Below are positions 36,277-44,524 of a stretch of 64,000 nucleotides of DNA, in pieces; position 1 is the first letter of the stretch; each line of letters starts with the position of its first letter. Under the pieces are notes generated by a model. The model saw only the letters and a program-made list of their open reading frames with translations. It was not told the DNA's origin and did not search any database. A program made the position numbers and the translations under genes. This DNA comes from Dermatophilaceae bacterium Sec6.4 (GTDB lineage Bacteria > Actinomycetota > Actinomycetes > Actinomycetales > Dermatophilaceae): the NCBI GenBank assembly GCA_039636865.1, contig CP144172.1:3534001-3598000 (forward strand). The letters run 5' to 3'.

Positions 36277-37005
36277 ATGTCCCTGACTGTCGCCGCCATC
36301 CGCTACACCGATGATCTGCCCGCCATGCGCGACTTCCTGGAGCTGCTCGGGCTCTCCCCCGCAGTGGTGTCCTCGGGCTGGATCGACCTGCATGCCGGCG
36401 CGGGGCGCGTCTGGTTGCACGCCACCAGCAATGCCGACTCACCGAGCACACCCGGTCAGACCAACCTGTGTTTTGAGACCACCGACCTGCCCGGGCTCGC
36501 CGAGCGACTCGGCACGAACTACATCGATGAGACGTTCGGGGCGTCGCTGCTGATCACCGATCCATTGGGCGACACCGTGCAGATCAACTCGCGACACACC
36601 GACACCTACGGGTACGAATCGCTGCAGCCGCGCCCGGACCTGCAGACCTCAGTCGTCGCTGTGCGGTTCACTGACCCCGCCGGCTCGTACGTGCCGTTCC
36701 TGCAGGCACTCGGGCTGCGTCGTTCGGTCAGTACGTCGAATGCGGACTACGCAGAGTTCTCCGCAGGCACCGGCATAGTCGGCCTGCATACCGCGGGCCC
36801 GGACACCGGCGATCGAACGCACGCCACCAGCGCCCACGTGGCTGTCGTGCAGTTGGCACTGAGTACGACACGCGACCTGGACGCGATCGCGGAAACCCTG
36901 CGCAGCGGCGGCCACGGCGATGCCCACGTGGTGGCCGGAGGCTCCCAGCGCTCGGTCCATGTCACCGACCCCGACGGCCAGTCACTCGAGATTCACCCGG
37001 CGTGA
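36277..37005 (+). CDS. VOC (glyoxalase/dioxygenase superfamily) protein, two tandem domains
   Basis: A 242-residue protein with two VOC modules (about residues 1-110 and 122-242). Each begins with a strand and helix (AAIRYTDDLPAMRDFLELLGLSP and VAVRFTDPAGSYVPFLQALGLRR) and ends with an ITDPLGDTVQI or VTDPDGQSLEI strand. VOC proteins include glyoxalases, dioxygenases and antibiotic-binding proteins; the substrate here is unknown. ATG 36277 has AAAGGA nine bases upstream; GTG 36271 overlaps the RHH stop but is poorly spaced. Probably one operon with the RHH regulator. Confidence 0.8.
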   Translation: MSLTVAAIRYTDDLPAMRDFLELLGLSPAVVSSGWIDLHAGAGRVWLHATSNADSPSTPGQTNLCFETTDLPGLAERLGTNYIDETFGASLLITDPLGDTVQINSRHTDTYGYESLQPRPDLQTSVVAVRFTDPAGSYVPFLQALGLRRSVSTSNADYAEFSAGTGIVGLHTAGPDTGDRTHATSAHVAVVQLALSTTRDLDAIAETLRSGGHGDAHVVAGGSQRSVHVTDPDGQSLEIHPA

Positions 37006-37038
37006 CCCTCGGCCGGCCTCGCCAAAGCGGCTCGGGTC

Positions 37039-37088
37039 GCATCTTGTGACGATGGGTGAGCAATAGCCGCACCCTCGTCAAAAGATGC
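37039..37088. repeat. 50-nt hairpin repeat, left copy
   Basis: A 50-base imperfect hairpin with ends GCATCTTGTGACGATGGGTG and CACCCTCGTCAAAAGATGC (about 19-bp stem with one mismatch and one bulge) and a loop containing GCAATAGC (37060-37067). It is related to the right copy at 38216-38265, with compensating changes in the stem. The pair flanks the nuclease-like gene. Confidence 0.85.
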
Positions 37089-37218
37089 ACCCCGCGCCAT
37101 CGTCCGCACAGTGCGTCCACCCCCTGCTGTTGTCGGGCCGGTTATCCACCGCACCCGGGAGCACACTGGCAGCCGATGCCGGGGTTGCTGGACTGTGGCC
37201 GATGTGACCCTCTTGACC

Positions 37219-38229
37219 ATGCAACAGTCCACCTTCCCGGCCGGCATCAGCTCTGCGCTGATCGCCCGCGCCGCCGCGCAGGGGTATGCGTTCACCCGAT
37301 CCGACGCACAGGAACTCGGGTGTCCCGACAGTCAGCTCCGCGCCTGGTGCCGGACCGGGCAGCTGCGCACGCCGGGTTATGGCGCCTATTACCTGCCACC
37401 GGCCATCAACAATGGCTCCTCGGACAGCCCAACGGACATCTCTGCCGACCTTTTCTCCGCCGACCGTGAGGACGCCGTGCGCCGGATTCGATCGATCGTC
37501 CTGACGATGAATGATTCTGTGGTCGTTACCCATGAGTCGGCTCTGCTGCTCCATGGGCTGCCGGTCTGGTCCACCAGGGCAGTTCTGGACACCCACCTGA
37601 GCAACGGTGGCATCCGGACGCGGACGCGCCGCAGCGGCGTGCGGATGCACCGTTCTGCACCGGCACTGCAGTCGATGCTCATCGATAACGTCTGGGTGGC
37701 CTCAGCTGCGTGGGCAGTGGCCCAGACGGGCTGCACCCTGGGACTGGAGGCAGCGGTGGTAGCCGCCGACGCGGCCCTGCACGCGGGGTTCACAAGCGTC
37801 GGCCGACTCGGCGAGGCATGCACGGAACTTACTGGCACCAGGGGCAGCAGCGCGCTCTCCGCGCATCCCCGACTCGTGGATGGCCGCTCCGAATCGCCAG
37901 GCGAATCTCGCCTCCGGCTGCTCGTGGACGGCGCGGGGTTCGACGTGACGCCCCAGCTCGTCATACGCAACGAATTCGGCGACTTCGTTGCGCGAGTCGA
38001 CCTGGCACTCGATGGCTCACCGGTGATCATCGAGTTCGACGGGATGCTGAAATACCGCGGTGCCGCAGCTCGTGGTGCGTTGGTGGCCGAAAAACACCGC
38101 GAACTGTCCCTGAACCGGCTCGGCTACATCGTCATCCGGGTGACGTGGGAAGACCTGCCGCACCCCGAACGCATCGTTGGCTGGCTGCGCACGGCTCAGG
38201 CGCGCACCGGAGGTCGCATCTTGTGGTGA
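37219..38229 (+). CDS. AbiEi-like N-terminal region plus PD-(D/E)XK (DUF559-like) protein
   Basis: A 336-residue protein. The N-terminal about 170 residues follow the AbiEi pattern: an HTH-like segment ending in RTPGYGAYYLP and VVVTHESALLLHGLPVW. The C-terminal about 90 residues form a Vsr/DUF559-like PD-(D/E)XK nuclease core: FVARVDLAL (Asp261), PVIIEFDG (Glu272, Asp274), EKHRELSLNRLGYIVIRVTWEDL. ATG 37219 is preferred; GTG 37204 and a longer frame from 37111 are possible. The stop codon lies inside the right-hand hairpin repeat, and a related hairpin precedes the gene. No partner toxin is adjacent. Nuclease activity is inferred from motifs, and mobility is a hypothesis. Confidence 0.75.
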   Translation: MQQSTFPAGISSALIARAAAQGYAFTRSDAQELGCPDSQLRAWCRTGQLRTPGYGAYYLPPAINNGSSDSPTDISADLFSADREDAVRRIRSIVLTMNDSVVVTHESALLLHGLPVWSTRAVLDTHLSNGGIRTRTRRSGVRMHRSAPALQSMLIDNVWVASAAWAVAQTGCTLGLEAAVVAADAALHAGFTSVGRLGEACTELTGTRGSSALSAHPRLVDGRSESPGESRLRLLVDGAGFDVTPQLVIRNEFGDFVARVDLALDGSPVIIEFDGMLKYRGAAARGALVAEKHRELSLNRLGYIVIRVTWEDLPHPERIVGWLRTAQARTGGRILW

Positions 38230-38265
38230 GGGTGACGCTATTGCCGCACCCTCACCAAAAGATGC
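38216..38265. repeat. 50-nt hairpin repeat, right copy
   Basis: A 50-base hairpin with a 19-bp stem (GCATCTTGTGGTGAGGGTG against CACCCTCACCAAAAGATGC, one mismatch) and a loop containing GCTATTGC (38237-38244). That loop sequence is the exact reverse complement of the left copy's GCAATAGC. The element overlaps the last five codons of the nuclease-like gene. Confidence 0.88.
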
Positions 38266-38288
38266 GGCCGGAGCCGGATGAGCGACGC

Positions 38289-39632
38289 TCAGGCCATCGA
38301 GTCCAGAATCGCGACGATGTCGTCCTCGGTCGTGCGGGGGTTGACGATCGCGAACCGTGCCAGCGTCTCCCCGTCGTGCGAGGTCGGCACCACAAAACCT
38401 TCCTGGCGCTGCAGCAGGCCATCGGACCAGCGGTGGTAGTCCGCAGAGTCCCATCCGAGCCGGCGGAAGACCAGCACCGACAGGTCTGCATGATGGACCG
38501 CTTCGACGTATTCACGCGAGCGCACCTGCTCCTCGGCGAAACGGGTCACCTCCAACGTGCGTTCGACAGCATCGGTGTATGCCTGGGTGCCGTTCGCGAC
38601 GAGGGAGAACCACAGCGGCAGACCGCGGGCGCGACGGGTCAGGCCGATGGAGTAGTCCGTGGGGTTCCAGTCGGGTGCGTCATTGAGCACGTCGAGGTAG
38701 GACGCGTGCTGAGTGTGCGCGGCGCGCGCCTGCGACGGATCGCGGTAGAGCAGCGCGCAGCAGTCGAACGGCGCGAAGAGCCATTTGTGCGGGTCGACGA
38801 TGAAGGAGTCACATCGCTCGATGCCGTTGTACTTGGCCCGCACGCTCGGGGCGGCCAGACCGGCGCCGCCGTAGGCACCGTCGACGTGGAACCAGATACC
38901 GAACTCTTCGCAGACGTCTGCGACCGACGTGAGGTCGTCGATGACGCCGAAGTTGGTGCTGCCGCATGTCGCGACCACCGCGAAAAAGGTCTCCGGACCG
39001 TGCTCCAGCAGCACCTCGCGTAGCCGCTCCCCCGTCAGGCGCATCCCGTCATCGGTCTGCACCGGCACCATCTGCGCATCCATCACCTCACACGCCGAGG
39101 CAATAGAGGAGTGGGCGCCCACCGTCGCCGCAACACGGAAGGGCCGCCCGCCGCGACGATTGCGGGCGCTACTCCGCGCGGTCACCAACGACGACAGGTT
39201 GCCGATGGTGCCGCCCTGCACGAACGACCCCCCGGCGGTCTCAGGCAGTCCGACCAGACCGGCGATCCAGCCCAGCGCCTGGTTCTCGGCATACACGGCG
39301 CCTGCGCCCTCCAGCCACGACCCACCGTAGATCGAGGAGGCACCGACGACCAGGTCGAACATCGCCGCTTCGCGGGTCGGGGCGCACGGGATGAACGACA
39401 GGTAACGCGGGTGGTCAATCGACAGGCACGCCAGCGAGAGCTCCTCGGCGAAGAGGCGCAACGCCTCCTGCCCGCCGAGCCCGCCCGAGGTCAGCGCCTG
39501 CCCGGCAACCGAGTCCAGGTACTCCTTGCTGCGCGGGCCGTCCAGCGGCACCGGATCAAGCGCCAGACGCTCCGCGGCGTACCGCAGGATGGACTCGCCG
39601 AGGGCCTGGGTGTCTTCGTTGAACTCATGCAC
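38289..39632 (-). CDS. PLP-dependent (aromatic-L-amino-acid type) decarboxylase
   Basis: A 447-residue group II decarboxylase. It has HPRYLSFIPCAPT, FVQGGTIGNLSSLVTAR, AHSSIASACEVM, FGIWFHVDGAYGG and the PLP lysine in FIVDPHKWLFAPFDC. These enzymes release CO2 from aromatic amino acids or related substrates; the exact one is not indicated. GTG 39632 starts the conserved part; a GTG at 39665 gives 11 more residues. It diverges from ung, with fewer than 65 bp between the starts, and ends 23 bp from the hairpin repeat. Confidence 0.9.
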   Translation of the reverse strand: MHEFNEDTQALGESILRYAAERLALDPVPLDGPRSKEYLDSVAGQALTSGGLGGQEALRLFAEELSLACLSIDHPRYLSFIPCAPTREAAMFDLVVGASSIYGGSWLEGAGAVYAENQALGWIAGLVGLPETAGGSFVQGGTIGNLSSLVTARSSARNRRGGRPFRVAATVGAHSSIASACEVMDAQMVPVQTDDGMRLTGERLREVLLEHGPETFFAVVATCGSTNFGVIDDLTSVADVCEEFGIWFHVDGAYGGAGLAAPSVRAKYNGIERCDSFIVDPHKWLFAPFDCCALLYRDPSQARAAHTQHASYLDVLNDAPDWNPTDYSIGLTRRARGLPLWFSLVANGTQAYTDAVERTLEVTRFAEEQVRSREYVEAVHHADLSVLVFRRLGWDSADYHRWSDGLLQRQEGFVVPTSHDGETLARFAIVNPRTTEDDIVAILDSMA

Positions 39633-39695
39633 GCAGCGAGTGTAGGTGCCCCGGCTGGTAGGCACGGGCCGTGGCGGACCTCGTAAATTGGGGGT

Positions 39696-40373
39696 ATGCC
39701 GACCGCTGCCCTCCCCGAGTCAATCCACCCGAGTTGGGTCCAGACGCTGGCCCCGGTCGCAGACAACATCGCTGCCTGCGGTGATTTCCTGCGCGCCGAG
39801 CTCGCGGCCGGTCGCGGATACCTTCCCCCGGGGCCGGCGGTCATGCGCGCATTCGAACAGCCGATGGACGAGGTCAAGGTGCTCATCCTGGGCCAGGATC
39901 CGTATCCCACCCCCGGCTACTCGATCGGGTTGTGTTTCTGCGTCGCTCCCGACGTCCGCCCGGTGCCGCGCAGCCTGGTCAATATCTACGCGGAGCTGAG
40001 CACCGACCTCGGAGTACCGACTCCGAGCAACGGCGATCTCACCCCGTGGGCGGCCCAAGGGGTACTGCTGCTGAACAGGGTGCTCACCGTCGAGCCGAAC
40101 AACTCCGGTAGCCACCGCCGAAAGGGGTGGGAGGAGGTCACCGGGTGCGCTATCGCGGGTCTCGTGGCCCGTGCGCAGCCCCTGGTCGCGATCCTGTGGG
40201 GACGCGACGCCCAGTTGGTCATCCCGCAGTTGGGCAGTACTCCCTACATCGCGAGCGTGCACCCGTCGCCCTTGTCGGCACGCCGTGGATTCTTCGGGTC
40301 CAAGCCGTTCAGCCGGGCGAATACGCTGCTGACGGAGCAGGGATGCTCACCCGTCGACTGGAGTTTGGTATGA
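39696..40373 (+). CDS. ung: Uracil-DNA glycosylase (family 1)
   Basis: A 225-residue repair enzyme that removes uracil from DNA. It carries the water-activating motif [16 protein letters not shown], the uracil-recognition and backbone segments [19 protein letters not shown], and the leucine-loop motif [21 protein letters not shown]. Size and motif spacing are standard. Its stop overlaps the start of the SGNH hydrolase gene (ATGA), so the two are co-translated. Confidence 0.97.
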   Translation: MPTAALPESIHPSWVQTLAPVADNIAACGDFLRAELAAGRGYLPPGPAVMRAFEQPMDEVKVLILGQDPYPTPGYSIGLCFCVAPDVRPVPRSLVNIYAELSTDLGVPTPSNGDLTPWAAQGVLLLNRVLTVEPNNSGSHRRKGWEEVTGCAIAGLVARAQPLVAILWGRDAQLVIPQLGSTPYIASVHPSPLSARRGFFGSKPFSRANTLLTEQGCSPVDWSLV

Positions 40374-41161
40374 GGTGGCACAGGTACATCGCGATCGGCG
40401 ACTCGTTCACCGAGGGCGTCGGCGACGCCGACCCGGGTGCGCCGGCGAACTACATCGGCTGGGCCGATCGACTCGCGGGGCAACTGGGCAAGCGAAACGA
40501 CGAGCAACGGACCGAGTTCGAATACGCGAACCTGGCTGTCCGGGGGCGGCTGCTGCACGACGTCGCCGGGTCCCAGTTGGATGCCGCCCTGGCGATGAAG
40601 CCGGACCTGTTGTCGATGGTGGGCGGAGGCAACGACATCCTGAGACCCAAGGCCGATCTGGACGGCATCGCCGATCAACTCGAGGCCGCGACCCGTCGCG
40701 CGCGCGATGCAGGCGCCGATGTGCTGCTCGCCACCTTGGCCGACCCCGGCCTCGCCCCGGTGATCAAGGCTGCTCGACCACGCGTCTCGGCCCATAACGC
40801 CAACGTGTGGGGCATCGCCCAACGCACCGAGGCCTACGTCCTGGACATCTGGTCGATGCGTTCGCTGCGTGACATCCGCATGTGGGCACCGGACCGGCTG
40901 CACCTGTCCACCGACGGTCACCGCAGGGTCGCGCTGCAGGCCGCCTGGACCCTCGGGCTGATCGAGGGTGAGCGCGAGTGGGCGACGGCACTGCCGGCCG
41001 GGCCGCTGCAGTCACGCACCCGGATCGCGCATGAAAATGCCGTCTGGGCCAAGGACTACCTGGCCCCATGGGTGCAGCGGCGACTGCGCGGGCGCAGTTC
41101 AGGTGATGACCTGCAGCCCAAGGCCCCACAGCCGCGGCCGCTGACCCGGCCGAACGACTGA
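40370..41161 (+). CDS. SGNH/GDSL-type hydrolase
   Basis: A 263-residue hydrolase of the SGNH superfamily. Block I is [13 protein letters not shown] with the nucleophilic Ser, block [13 protein letters not shown] and block [17 protein letters not shown] with the catalytic Asp and His. These are esterases or lipases; no signal peptide is visible, so it is likely cytoplasmic. ATG 40370 overlaps the ung stop. The C-terminal tail after residue 200 is basic and Pro-rich. The substrate is unknown. Confidence 0.9.
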   Translation: MRWHRYIAIGDSFTEGVGDADPGAPANYIGWADRLAGQLGKRNDEQRTEFEYANLAVRGRLLHDVAGSQLDAALAMKPDLLSMVGGGNDILRPKADLDGIADQLEAATRRARDAGADVLLATLADPGLAPVIKAARPRVSAHNANVWGIAQRTEAYVLDIWSMRSLRDIRMWAPDRLHLSTDGHRRVALQAAWTLGLIEGEREWATALPAGPLQSRTRIAHENAVWAKDYLAPWVQRRLRGRSSGDDLQPKAPQPRPLTRPND

Positions 41162-41194
41162 GCTGCCGAAGGGGTGTCACCTGAGCGAGCACGG

Positions 41195-41710
41195 ATGACT
41201 CCGGCGGCGTACGCCGTGCTCGGAGCAATCGCTCAGGGCCCGACCCACGGCTTCGCCATCGCCCGACGTCTGCAACCCGGCGGGGACCTGGGCAGAGTGT
41301 GGAGTGTGACCCGGCCACTGGTCTATCGGGAGTTGGCCCGGTTGATCGAGCACGAACTGGTCATCGAAGAAGCCGACGAGCTGGGTGACCGCGGACCGCG
41401 CCGGACCGTGGTGCGCGTGTCGGCGGAGGGTCGAGCCGAAATCGAGTGGTGGCTCACCGAACCGGTGAGTCGGGTACGCGACTTCCGCTCGCTGTTCCTA
41501 CTGAAGCTGGCCTTGATCGACGGTGTCGGGGATGCGCCTGCCGACCTGATCGGCGCTCAGCGCGCGGCATTCGAACTACGGCTGACCCACATGCAGCAAG
41601 AACTTGCCGGCACCGCAGACTTCGAGGCTCGAATTCTGTTGTGGCGCAAGCTGTCTACCCAGGCTGCTGTGGACTTCCTCAATGCAATCGACCAGGACCC
41701 GCCTCACTAG
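41195..41710 (+). CDS. PadR family transcriptional regulator
   Basis: A 171-residue PadR regulator with the opening TPAAYAVLGAIAQGPTHGFAIARRL, the recognition region SVTRPLVYRELARLIEHELV and the wing RGPRRTVVRVSAEGRAEIEWWL. The C-terminal helices form a dimerisation domain. ATG 41195 fits the family start; GTG 41174 is an alternative. It precedes the molybdate/tungstate importer genes by about 70 bp in the same direction, so regulation of that importer is possible but unproven. Confidence 0.88.
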   Translation: MTPAAYAVLGAIAQGPTHGFAIARRLQPGGDLGRVWSVTRPLVYRELARLIEHELVIEEADELGDRGPRRTVVRVSAEGRAEIEWWLTEPVSRVRDFRSLFLLKLALIDGVGDAPADLIGAQRAAFELRLTHMQQELAGTADFEARILLWRKLSTQAAVDFLNAIDQDPPH

Positions 41711-41779
41711 TCGCATCGTGACTACCCGTAGGGCAGGATGGGCGACCAACAGATGCTCTCCGGTGAAAGGCACTCTTCG

Positions 41780-42673
41780 ATGAAACGTCTCCTCGGCGCC
41801 CTGGTCATCGCGGCTACTACCGCGACCGCCGTGGCGGGGTGCAGCAGTAGTTCCCCTGCGCCCGAATCCGCAACAGCCACACCTAGCTCAGGCGGTACGA
41901 CGAAGGGAAGTGGCAAGGTCAGCGTTCTCTACGCCGGATCACTGGTGAAGCTGATGGAGACAAAGATCGGGCCGGACTTCACCAAGAACACCGGTTACGA
42001 CTTCAGCGGCTTCGGTGCCGGTTCCACGGGTCTGGCGAATCAGATCAAGGGCAAGGTCCGCAAGGGGGACGTCTTCGTCAGCGCCAGCCCGGCCGCCGAC
42101 AAGCTGCTTCAGGGTCAGGCCAACGGCAACTGGGTCAGCTGGTACATCACCTTCGGCTCCTCCAAGCTCGTCCTCGGCATCAACCCCAAGAGCAGGTTCG
42201 CGAATGATCTGAGGACCAAACCCTGGTACGACGTGATCACCGAGCCGGGGTTCAAGGTCGGCTTCACCGACCCCAGGACGGACCCGAAGGGCAAGTTCAC
42301 CGCGCAAGCCCTGGCAGCGGTCGGCAAGGCCCATCCGGCCCTCAACAAAATTGCCGCCAGCCCCAAGAACGTCTTCCTCGAGGAGACCCTGGTGGCCGAT
42401 CTGCAGACGGGTCAGTTGGATGCGGGGTTCTTCTACGCCAGTGAGGCGAAGACGGCAAACATTTCGACCGTGCCACTGACCGGCACTGACCTGGGGGCGA
42501 AGTACACCGTCACCGTCTTGAAAAATGCCCCCAACGCAGCGGGCGCGACGGCCTTCGTGAAGTATCTGTTGGGAACCCAGGTCCAGGGCATCTTCAAAGA
42601 CGCCGCGTTCACCGTGGCCGACCCGCCGAAAGCAACCGGCACCGTACCTGCGGGCCTGCTGCCGGCGAAATAG
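41780..42673 (+). CDS. modA: Molybdate/tungstate ABC transporter substrate-binding lipoprotein
   Basis: A 297-residue binding lipoprotein with lipobox VAGC (Cys21) after a standard signal peptide. The mature start VSVLYAGSLVKLME and SGFGAGSTGLANQIKGKVRKGDVFVSAS are typical of the WtpA/ModA group; later FGSSKLVLGINPKS and GFTDPRTDPKG fit the same group. It captures the oxyanion for the fused transporter encoded next. ATG 41780 has GGTGAAAGG upstream. Whether molybdate or tungstate is preferred is not shown. Confidence 0.88.
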   Translation: MKRLLGALVIAATTATAVAGCSSSSPAPESATATPSSGGTTKGSGKVSVLYAGSLVKLMETKIGPDFTKNTGYDFSGFGAGSTGLANQIKGKVRKGDVFVSASPAADKLLQGQANGNWVSWYITFGSSKLVLGINPKSRFANDLRTKPWYDVITEPGFKVGFTDPRTDPKGKFTAQALAAVGKAHPALNKIAASPKNVFLEETLVADLQTGQLDAGFFYASEAKTANISTVPLTGTDLGAKYTVTVLKNAPNAAGATAFVKYLLGTQVQGIFKDAAFTVADPPKATGTVPAGLLPAK

Positions 42674-42700
42674 GAGCGACCAGTCACCGCATCGCGCAGC

Positions 42701-44524
42701 ATGACCCGCAGCAGCCCGTTGAAGTATCTCGGCGGGCTGCTCGCGATCTACCTCCTGGTGCCGTTGATCTACTTCGGGTGGCGGTTCGCGACATCCGGGG
42801 ATCGCGGTTTCGGGCAGAGCGGCCTGTGGGCTGCAGCGCGTACCTCGGTGGTGGCCGCCAGCATCTCCACGCTCATCGTGGTGTTGCTCGGGGTGCCGCT
42901 CGCGCACTGGCTGGCGCACGCTCGTGGCCCGGTCGCGCGAATCGTGACGGTCGCTGTGCAGCTGCCGCTCGCGTTGCCGCCGGTCATGAGCGGCATCGTG
43001 CTGATCTATCTGGTCGGGCCCTACACCTGGCTCGGTTCACATTTCGATGACAACCTCACCGGCAGTCTGGCCGGGGTGGTCATCGCGCAGACTTTCGTCG
43101 CGGCCCCGTTCCTGGTGATTGCAGCGCGCTCAGCCTTCGCGGAACGTGACCCGGCCCTGGACGATCTGGCGGCGACACTCGGCCACGGACCGCTGTCACG
43201 ATTCTGGAAAATCGATCTACCGCTGGCGTCGAACGGGATTCGCGCCGGTGGGGTGCTCACCTGGCTACGCGCGTTGGGCGAGTACGGCGCCACGGTGCTG
43301 CTCGCCTACCACCCCTACACGTTGCCGGTCTTCACCTCCGTGCAGTTCTCCTCGACCGGGCTACCCACGACGCAGGCGCCTACTGCGTTGGCTCTCGTCA
43401 TCGCGGTCGCGGGCCTGCTGCTGAGCGGCTTCCGGCTGAAGCGACGTCGCCACCGAGCCCATCCCCCGTTGCCCGTGCACCCCGAACCGGCGATGGCGAC
43501 GCCGGTAGCTTTCGCCCTCGACCACCGGGTCGGCGACTTCCGGATCCATCTCATGCATCGTGCCGGCAGCAACCGGCTGGCGATCCTCGGTGCTTCCGGC
43601 GCCGGCAAGAGCCTCACCCTCAGGGCCATCGCCGGCCTGTCGGACACCCCGGGCGAAACCGTGCAGTTCGGGGTGCGGCCGGTGGGCGACGTGCCCGCCG
43701 AGCGACGCGGCGTCGGTTACGTCCCACAGAACCGCGGCCTCTTCCCGCACCTCACGGTGTGGGAGCATGCGACCTTCGGGGTCCGCGCAGATCCCGGCCT
43801 GGCTGCCTGGTGGCTGACCGAACTCGGCCTGGGTGACCTCCTCGAACGACGACCCGACGAGCTCTCGGGCGGTCAACGGCAACGGGTCAGCCTGGCCGCG
43901 GCCCTCAGCAGCGCACCGCAACTGGTGCTGCTGGACGAGCCGTTCTCGGCACTCGATGCGCCGGTGCGCTCCGGCCTGCAGTCCACCGTCCGCAGACTCC
44001 AGCGCGAAAGCGGCCTCTCCACGGTGCTGGTGACCCACGATCCGGTCGAGGCCGCGATGCTGGCCGATGAAGTGCTGGTGATCGCAGACGGTGAACTGCT
44101 GCAGGCGGGCCCGATCACGCAGGTCTACCGACATCCGGCCTCACCGGCAGTGGCCCGCCTGGTCGGCATACCGGACGTCATGCCCGGCATATCCACCGCT
44201 GCCGGACTGCTGCGTGCCGGAGACTGCGATTTCGACGTGCTGACCGGCGTCGCTCCCGGGGCGCCGGTCACGTGGTGTATCCGCCCGCAGGACGTCACCC
44301 TGGGTGTGAGCGGGCGCTACGAAGCGCTCGTCGAGGACGCCGCCGACCTCGGCTCGCATGTTGCCGTCACCCTCCATCTCGGCGGGAGTGTGCGACTGTC
44401 CGCGAGCGTGCGGGATCTCGCCCAGGTGCCGTTGGGCAGCCGACGTCGCTTCGACGTGGACCCGGCACGCATCGTGGTGTGGCCTGTGCCCGACACGAGG
44501 ACGACGGACATACTGGCGAAATGA
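42701..44524 (+). CDS. Fused ABC permease-ATPase for molybdate/tungstate (ModB-ModC)
   Basis: A 607-residue fusion. The first about 245 residues are a ModB-like permease with five to six TM helices and the EAA-type loop LDDLAATLGHGPLSRFWKIDLPLA. After a basic linker, an ATPase follows with Walker A GASGAGKS (297-304), signature ELSGGQRQRVSLAAAL, Walker B LVLLDEPFSALD and H-loop VTHD. A TOBE-like domain occupies the last about 100 residues. There is no frameshift; the fusion is one frame. It follows modA by 27 bp, and its stop overlaps the alcohol dehydrogenase start (ATGA). Confidence 0.9.
   Translation: MTRSSPLKYLGGLLAIYLLVPLIYFGWRFATSGDRGFGQSGLWAAARTSVVAASISTLIVVLLGVPLAHWLAHARGPVARIVTVAVQLPLALPPVMSGIVLIYLVGPYTWLGSHFDDNLTGSLAGVVIAQTFVAAPFLVIAARSAFAERDPALDDLAATLGHGPLSRFWKIDLPLASNGIRAGGVLTWLRALGEYGATVLLAYHPYTLPVFTSVQFSSTGLPTTQAPTALALVIAVAGLLLSGFRLKRRRHRAHPPLPVHPEPAMATPVAFALDHRVGDFRIHLMHRAGSNRLAILGASGAGKSLTLRAIAGLSDTPGETVQFGVRPVGDVPAERRGVGYVPQNRGLFPHLTVWEHATFGVRADPGLAAWWLTELGLGDLLERRPDELSGGQRQRVSLAAALSSAPQLVLLDEPFSALDAPVRSGLQSTVRRLQRESGLSTVLVTHDPVEAAMLADEVLVIADGELLQAGPITQVYRHPASPAVARLVGIPDVMPGISTAAGLLRAGDCDFDVLTGVAPGAPVTWCIRPQDVTLGVSGRYEALVEDAADLGSHVAVTLHLGGSVRLSASVRDLAQVPLGSRRRFDVDPARIVVWPVPDTRTTDILAK

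Noticed and set aside
36083..37005. RHH gene and its neighbour as a toxin-antitoxin pair
   Set aside because: The downstream protein is a two-domain VOC protein of enzyme type, not a known toxin family.
37219..38229. The AbiEi-like gene as the antitoxin of a classical AbiE system
   Set aside because: No AbiEii nucleotidyltransferase gene is adjacent, and the C-terminus is a PD-(D/E)XK-like domain instead.
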